From assembly GCA_914767715.1 (NCBI GenBank), contig OU612074.1:16542062-16606061 (forward strand): a stretch of 64,000 nucleotides of DNA, given 5' to 3'. Source of the stretch: Membranipora membranacea. Its lineage: Eukaryota; Bryozoa; Gymnolaemata; Cheilostomatida; Membraniporidae. Made by a program: the position numbers and the translations under genes. Shown piece after piece: positions 25,140 through 64,000 of the stretch. The notes below the pieces were generated by a model, which was given only the letters and a program-made list of their open reading frames with translations, did not search any database and was not told where the DNA came from. The number at the start of each line of letters is the position of its first letter. Positions within the stretch are counted from its first letter, which is position 1.

Positions 25140-26686
25140 GATTCTGTTTCCTTCCTAGTAATCGAAGACTTGAAATATGGACATATGTAGCTTGGAATAT
25201 TCCAGCTGTGAGATAAACACCGAATGAAATCACTCTTAAAAATGTCATTAGTTTTATACAGCCAATGAGAATGATTAATGTTTGCAGAAAAACAGTTCTA
25301 ACACTTACAAGCAAGCATAGAGGGTAACATAATATACCACTAACATCTAGTAAAGTACTATACCAAGATTCTTCCTCAACGCATAGCTGAACAGGGTCGG
25401 TTAGGGTATTTATCACCATTTTATCATAACATAGTTCAGAAGCTACTATATGCAAAAATGGCAAAGCTGAGAATTGTATACAGAGCACAAAATTTGAAGC
25501 AGGAAGTCAGTTAAAATAACTAAGCAGCAAGCCTGTCTGAACAAGCTTTGGTGGGACAAACAAGGGCTTTGTCCCCCCTACCCCGAAGCAAAAAGCTTTT
25601 CAAACCAGGCTACTCAGCACCCTACTCTCTATGAAATCTTGGACCTATCAGATTGTTTATATGTGGTCGGTGATCTAGAAATTTCTACCTCAGCAGAAGG
25701 TAATATCATTTACCGATGAGCAAGCTGTCGTGCTTTATATACATAATAAAGCTGAGCTAATATCCCATGTTGTGCATTTTCTTTACAGACCGGAATTATT
25801 GTCTAAGATATATGACTTAGTACAAACAAAGATTGAAACAAACTGAGCAATTACAACTTTAGAAGTTTACAAAAATCACCATTGTGAACTCATATGCTCA
25901 AAGAAGCCTCGACAGATCCGAAGCGACTTAATTCGGTGATGCGCAATCTCAGCGTGCAAAGTGTTTTGCACCTGCAAACATAAATACCTCTCAAGTTATG
26001 ATTAAAGATATGAAGATTAAATCAAAATTAGTTACGGATCCTTGGAGGTTTGGAGTGCTACCATTGTGTTTAGGATACCCACAGACCAATGCAATTTATA
26101 TATTATATGAAGTCAGCATTTGCAGTAAGTTTAAACTATATAGAATCCGCAGCTTATTAGGCTTTTACAGTTTAGTCAACTTCATACCACATGTCCATCG
26201 TTCCTGAGCAAGAGGGACAACTCTAATGGTATAAATAACTTTTAACGGGAGAGATTAAATTTTTTTCATTTTCAAAATCATGACTAATTACAGCAGTACT
26301 TACTTCCTGACTATAAAATACTTTGGTCTCTTGGTATTCAATTTTACATCTATATATTGAATCTGACATAAATATTGAATTTTAATAAATTAGAGTTGAA
26401 CATAAATTAACAAGATATTTTCTGCATCCATGGGTTACATGCAATTATAGATGCAGAAAACAGGCCAATCAGCTTCAAGGTAACTATTTATCCATTTGTG
26501 GTAAAGCTTCTCTGTTCATTCAGGGGAATAAACACTCGCACCCTATACCCATAACCGCCGGAAACATGACTTCTCTTTATTTCAAAGAGGCAGAGGGAAT
26601 TCTTTTAATGAGTGTGGGGTGTGCGAACATACAGTGGACCTCCAATATTATAGTCTATTTCCACAAAGGCCTGGCAAAGATGAATG
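25140..26686. other. Intergenic, no gene supported
   Basis: Open frames at 25129-25488 and 25998-26207 show no motif or splice-site support. This stretch is upstream of lectin gene 2 and may hold its promoter, but no clear element was seen. Confidence 0.4.
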
Positions 26687-26816
26687 AAGTCTAAGTGCTC
26701 TGGCGGCTCCATTGCGAGTTAATGGCATTACATTATCAACCACCCAATTCCAAATTTGGTGGTTGATATTGTAATGCCACTTACTCACAATGGAGCCGTC
26801 GGAGCACTTAGACTAG
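26687..26816. mobile_element. Near-palindromic MITE, 8-bp target duplication
   Basis: A 130-bp hairpin element whose two arms pair almost throughout (AGTCTAAGTGCTC at the left, GAGCACTTAGACT at the right; inner GGCATTACATTATCAACC against GGTTGATATTGTAATGCC). It is flanked by the direct duplication GATGAATG at 26679-26686 and 26817-26824, as for hAT-type MITEs. Confidence 0.85.
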
Positions 26817-27400
26817 GATGAATGGTGGGCCAGTGCCAAATCAGAAATGACTGCCATCTCGTCAACTATAAATAAACTTTACAAATATGAGACCACCTAC
26901 GACCATTAAAAAATAGCAATTGCAAGGATAGAATAGAACAATTTTTTTTTTAATTGCTAAGACTAAGAGGAAACGAATGCCATTAAGACTGCTAGTACTT
27001 CCCTATGTCCTAGATCAATCCTTTGTTAATGGTTTTACCATATCTGCAAAACAACATTAAAATGAATCAAAAGAACACATTTTAGAAGTTGAATGATTTA
27101 TGCCCGCATAAAAAACTCAAAAACAGCTCCAACAAAATTGACAAAAAACAGTTTGTGTACGTGGTAAAACGCTAAATAGCTATAAATTGTTGTTTGAGCC
27201 AAATTTGCAATTATTTTATCTATCAAAATTCGATCAATTGACAACAACACAGTTTTCAATCATCTATTTCTTGATTTTTGCGATAACCATTATAAAAATG
27301 AGAAAACAAGATTATTCACTTGCTTCATAAACTAAATTTTGCTCCGTTTTTCCTCATGCTGATCACGCTTGGCAACAATTCAATGTCCTTGTGAGCTTAA

Positions 27401-27767
27401 AGGGCAACCAAGGTTTCGCAGCAATGCATTGGTGGGTAGTAAATAATGTGCTAGGCAGCATCAGCTTTGTGCATGACGCGGTGCAAAACTCAAAGTAGTT
27501 GCTGACTCTAAGCTGGGTGACACTTCAGTTTCAGGGAGGTTCCAAGACATTGCTGTAATAATGATAGAGCACAGGCTAAATAATAACAGGAACAGGAAAC
27601 TGCTCTGTGGTATTCCATTTTAGCAGAGTTTGAGTACCTGATGGATGAATTGTTTCACAAGAATTCTGGCTGAATAATCATCTAAATTAGATTTTTTCTG
27701 TTTCCCTATGCAGAAGGTACGATCTGCTACCCATTGATGAGAACTTATTTGAAACCTTGGTTGCCCT
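27401..27767. mobile_element. TTAA-flanked MITE
   Basis: Ends are the perfect inverted repeat AGGGCAACCAAGGTTTC / GAAACCTTGGTTGCCCT, directly flanked by TTAA on both sides (27397-27400 and 27768-27771). TTAA duplication is typical of piggyBac-type elements, although the terminal bases do not match the usual piggyBac CCC start. Internal sequence is non-coding. Confidence 0.7.
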
Positions 27768-27790
27768 TTAATAATAATTGTATAAATTTC

Positions 27791-27990
27791 GGAGGAGGGG
27801 GTGGTTCAGTTGGTTAGAACGCTGTCTTTCAGCATGCAAGTGTTGAAGGTCTTGGGTTAGGAATCCACTGCAGCCCATCAATTAATGGGGTTGGTTGGCC
27901 CCTAGGTGTGCTCCGACCTGTCTACAAAAAGGAGAACAACATGGCGCAGAAATAAATGTCTCGCCATTCGGGCAAAAAATAACTTGCTGC
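27791..27990 (+). repeat. tRNA-derived SINE
   Basis: GTGGTTCAGTTGGTTAGAAC (A box), a degenerate B box near GGGTTAGGAATCC, then the family body AGGTGTGCTCCGACCTG. Confidence 0.7.
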
Positions 27991-28037
27991 CCATGCATCT
28001 GGATGTGGCCATCATTTGATTTAATCTTTTTTTTTTC

Positions 28038-28307
28038 TTGCACATACATGAGAAGATAAAGCTGAGGGTACTGGAGCGGATTGAGTGCCCAAACGATGTT
28101 CCGGTGGATGGTAGCAGGATTTCATATTCAATCACATTCTTAGCAATCAGCAATGTAGTTTATAATGATATGCTACTACCATCGACCAAGGAAACCTTTG
28201 AGTATGCATTAACTAGTGTTGGAGCAATATATGTAGAGCAGCTTCCCCTAGTAGCACTCGGAGAAACCAAAAGCCTTTTAGTTAATATTGAGTGCGCCAG
28301 CGATTAG
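28038..28307 (+). CDS. Unrecognised 89-residue ORF, weakly FKBP-like
   Basis: An open frame of 89 codons preceded by a T-rich tract with a possible acceptor near 28050. The pattern KLRVLERIEC...DGSRISYSI...TFEYAL...GAIYVEQLPLVALGETKSLL follows the order of strands in FKBP-type prolyl isomerase domains. However, the conserved glycines and active-site aromatics (FDSS, GWEEG) are missing, so an active enzyme is unlikely. It could be a decayed retrocopy, the last exon of a gene whose other exons I did not find, or chance. It lies directly after a SINE. Confidence 0.3.
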   Translation: MHIHEKIKLRVLERIECPNDVPVDGSRISYSITFLAISNVVYNDMLLPSTKETFEYALTSVGAIYVEQLPLVALGETKSLLVNIECASD

Positions 28308-28449
28308 TGCGATCACACCACTCAAAAACAAAAGGCAGGATTGACAGGACAAAAAAGCTGCACATATCTGTGCTTACATTTTGGTATTGCTATTGGTTTA
28401 TTTTCATTTCTCTATCAAACCAAGGTTCGATAACATTGAAATGTCGTGC

Positions 28450-28779
28450 TCATTTTGACTCAATATAAATGTTGCCATTCTTAAAAAATTTTATATAAAA
28501 CTGAAAAAGTGGATAAAACACGCTACTAGAAATACGTTCAAAATGTTTGGCACAGCTAAAAAAAATTAAATTATTGAGTAGCGGAGTAGAATTGAAAGCT
28601 AACCTATGGGTGTGACTCATATCGGGGGTAATAATCCTAGTGGCACTGCGTTGAATTGTCTCTTGTTTATCTTTTGATGCCGACGATAAAAGGTCATTCC
28701 AGGCAGGGACTCCATACAACAAAATGGATCTTATGTTAGAAATATAAAAGTTTTGAGACAATCGCTGTTGAGTCCACAT
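28450..28779 (-). pseudogene. LINE reverse transcriptase C-terminal remnant
   Basis: The minus-strand frame reads SILLYGVPAWNDLLSS, then KQETIQRSATRIITPDMSH. The order (I/L)LLYG.PAW....., then an E..QRSATR.I block, is typical of the thumb region downstream of the catalytic core in CR1/L2/Jockey-type LINEs. Only the last part of the protein is present, as in a 5'-truncated insertion. Confidence 0.7.
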
Positions 28780-30440
28780 CCATAATTGAACAAAAGAAAG
28801 TGCCTATCAGGCCTAGAGGTAGCAGGGGTCTATTTGTGATGCTGAAGATGGCATAAGGGAAGCTAAGGTGGAAGACTGAGTAATGATTCATTTAAATATT
28901 TTTCTAAAGTTAATAATAACTTGTTGACCTGACATGCATTAACATACATAAAGAGAAATACTTGAATAGAAACAATCGGAGTAGGGTGGTACCTTCTGTA
29001 TAATAGTAAGTATAAAGAAAAAAAAATCTCCATCAAAACATTATACCTGCACCACATGCGCAGACAGAACTGTATCAACACCAAAATAGTGAAGTACCGA
29101 TCTGCGCAAGCTGGGAACATCACTTCATCAAATATGGCCAGTGTGTGTAAACTGATTTTAGCGGATGTGTCTCATCTATAATAATGATAATATACATTTT
29201 GTGATTTACTATATAATGATGATGATATACTATTTACTGCATTACGGGTCGAATCTAATTCATACATTACATTACATTATATTTTGATTGAAGTAATCAC
29301 CAACAAACATAATAAAAGCATGGTGGTAGCATTCTAAGATGCATGACAACCCTGACAGGAGGATTTTAATGCACCGTACAAAGCTTTGTAAATTGAGTAC
29401 AAGTTGTCGCTTTTGACCCGGCAGTATTTGAGTAAAAGTAATAGCTCATTGAGATTTTATACTAACATTCAAAGATTTATGTTGAACTGAGACATTGACT
29501 TTTGTATATGTCCAATCAAATTTAAACTTATACCCCTGATATTCCAATGAGAGCTAACTAAATTTCAATATGATGGGAAAATTTGTTTGTAGTTGCCTTT
29601 CCTCTGTTCAAGAGCAGAAAACTCCTTATATATTAAGGTACCATTACAAACTAAAACCAGGGTATATCCCACCCACCCTCCCTGCTAAGAAAAACACTTC
29701 TATATTAACACGTTATCACAAAAATATGATGACTTGTTGGACTTAGATAATACAGTCAGGCATGATAATACTGGATTTTCTTCATGATTTCATTGAGTAT
29801 TTTATTCTCTCATAATTGGCCTATAAGTACATGCAAACAGCTTTTCACAATAACTACTATCTTTCTATGATTTACATATCAACAATAATTAAATTTAGTG
29901 AAAAATAACAATAAAGACTACTTTGCTTCCATCGTTAAATTGATAGAGGGAGGATAACTTTCACCCTTACCCTTTACGAGTTGATAACTTCAATAAATGA
30001 CCAGAAAACACAATAACAAATTTGTTACAAATTTAGAGCCTGTCATCATAAATTGATGGCATAGTTTAACGGCTGTGCATCATTGCTAGGTTTTTTGAAT
30101 TTTTTTGGATCAAATAGTGAATTTCAACACATCAACATAATTGTCTTTCGTCCTATTAATTTTAGAACATTAAACTCTCATCGATATAAATCCCAATGGG
30201 TCTTTCAAATATGTGAGTCAAATCACCCTATGTATTTTCACACACACAGAATGAACAATAATAGTATTGTGTTGAACCTCTTTGTATGGTTTATTCACAT
30301 TTCTTTTCTTTTAATCTGATGTCTAAGGCAGGTCTTGTTTCACTCCGTACCTCTACTCATAATACAACCGCAGTACCTGTTAGAAATGGAAATTGCGTGC
30401 TGATATGATTTAAATAAATCAATAAAGTTTGTATTATTCA
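28780..30440. other. Intergenic, AT-rich, no gene seen
   Basis: No exon-like frames with splice sites were found. Confidence 0.4.
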
Positions 30441-30447
30441 GTTCCAG

Positions 30448-30480
30448 CCAATCAGATTTGTCCCCAGTCACCATATATAA
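30448..30480 (+). promoter_or_regulatory. Candidate promoter: CCAAT box and TATATAA
   Basis: CCAAT at 30448-30452 and TATATAA at 30474-30480 lie about 600 bp upstream of the start codon of the fibrocystin-L-like gene. Between them and the ATG is a possible 5' untranslated intron ending at the acceptor TTTTGTTCCAG near 30988. Motif match only. Confidence 0.3.
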
Positions 30481-31078
30481 CCAGGACACAAATCATTGAT
30501 CCTTTATACCCCTGGACAGCGTCTCAACAAGGCTGCTGCTCCTATATCACTGGTGAGGATACTGATTGTTCAATTTGTCTGCCGCAAAATTCGTTTGATT
30601 GTTACTGGTCCAGTTTGACTCGTTCGGAGTTGCTCTTGATCCACTGGTCGAGCCGCACCGTGACCAGTGGAAGGAAGCAACTGGAATGCAGGCAATTGGA
30701 TTAAACTTGATCTAGATCGTTGCATACATTTCTCTGTTTGGATGTAGTTGAGAATGGCCAGTCCTGAGATTGAATTTTAATGGCAAAAGCGGTATCTGTC
30801 TTTTTTTGTTCTCTCACAATAGATTACAGTTCATCTTATGTCATTCAGGAATCTATAAGATAGAGATCCTCATGTATTGTGCACTAATTCTGATGCATGC
30901 TTTAATCCTCACAGCTATTTTCACGTTGGATATACACATCGAAGATCATATCAGCTATTACATATTTTTATATATTATTTTGTTCCAGAATTTAGATATA
31001 TTTCTCGGTGCAGCTGGACTTGTTCGCTCCGCTGCCTAACAATACTAGGAGAAGTGTGTGAAACCACACTGCGGCAGC

Positions 31079-63811
<32,733 letters not shown>

Positions 63812-64000
63812 GTGAGCTTGACTGCAACAATTTGATTGCCAAAATTAAGTTATGGTGGTAGTTTATGGCAACACGCAACCCTCTTTACATAATTACAAAT
63901 TACTATGGCTACTATTTTACGCCACTGTAGTTGCACCCGGATCGATAAGAAGTAGCATGAGGTTCACTGCTTTATTAGTAAAATATATACAGGTTAACGG
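63812..64000 (+). other. Start of intron 39 of the fibrocystin-L-like gene
   Basis: Begins with the donor GTGAGC after exon 39; no further exon is seen before the window ends. Confidence 0.7.

Noticed and set aside
25129-25488. 119-residue minus-strand frame upstream of lectin gene 2
   Set aside because: Hydrophobic by composition but with no motif and no in-frame splice link to the lectin exons.
30429-30704. 91-residue open frame upstream of the fibrocystin-L-like gene
   Set aside because: It overlaps the candidate CCAAT/TATA region, has no signal peptide or known motif, and does not splice in frame to exon 1.

Overview
The window is animal (metazoan) genomic DNA. Genes are split by GT/AG introns of a few hundred to a few thousand bases, and the DNA is AT-rich and full of tRNA-derived SINEs, LINE remnants, hairpin MITEs and minisatellites. 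The domain set (D8C, C-type lectin, kringle, IPT/TIG, PA14) suits an invertebrate, possibly an early-branching one such as a sponge or cnidarian. The sequence alone does not fix the species.

Left part (1-31 kb), minus and plus strands. A partial minus-strand gene with a signal peptide and Ig-like exons runs off the left edge (1759-5716); a 1.77-kb foldback element with an 8-bp target duplication sits in its third intron. A secreted D8C-domain protein is coded at 11360-12115. Two tandemly duplicated secreted C-type lectin genes lie at 18465-20284 and 23436-25139, and their 3' flanks are also homologous. Between them are SINEs, MITEs, a LINE insertion and a duplicated 0.65-kb segment.

Right half (31-64 kb), plus strand. 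One large gene runs from its start codon at 31079 past the right edge. Splicing the visible exons (39 positions, reading frame kept throughout) gives about 1,893 residues: signal peptide, kringle, IPT/TIG domains, PA14, a long fibrocystin-L-type region, more IPT/TIG domains and a cupredoxin-like module. Apart from the kringle, this is the architecture of the N-terminal part of fibrocystin-L (PKHD1L1).

The main discovery candidate is in this gene. The exon that closes the PA14 domain is present as seven tandem variant copies (44126-47834). Each intact copy enters in phase 0 and leaves in phase 1, with length 85 or 88 nt, so including two would shift the frame. This is the signature of mutually exclusive splicing, and would let one gene make about six PA14 surfaces. 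One copy (14b) appears to have lost its splice acceptor. Short inverted-repeat hairpins lie in the introns after copies 14a and 14d.

The secreted or surface proteins here (Ig-like, lectin, D8C, PA14) have recognition-type folds. A role in immunity or allorecognition is inference only.
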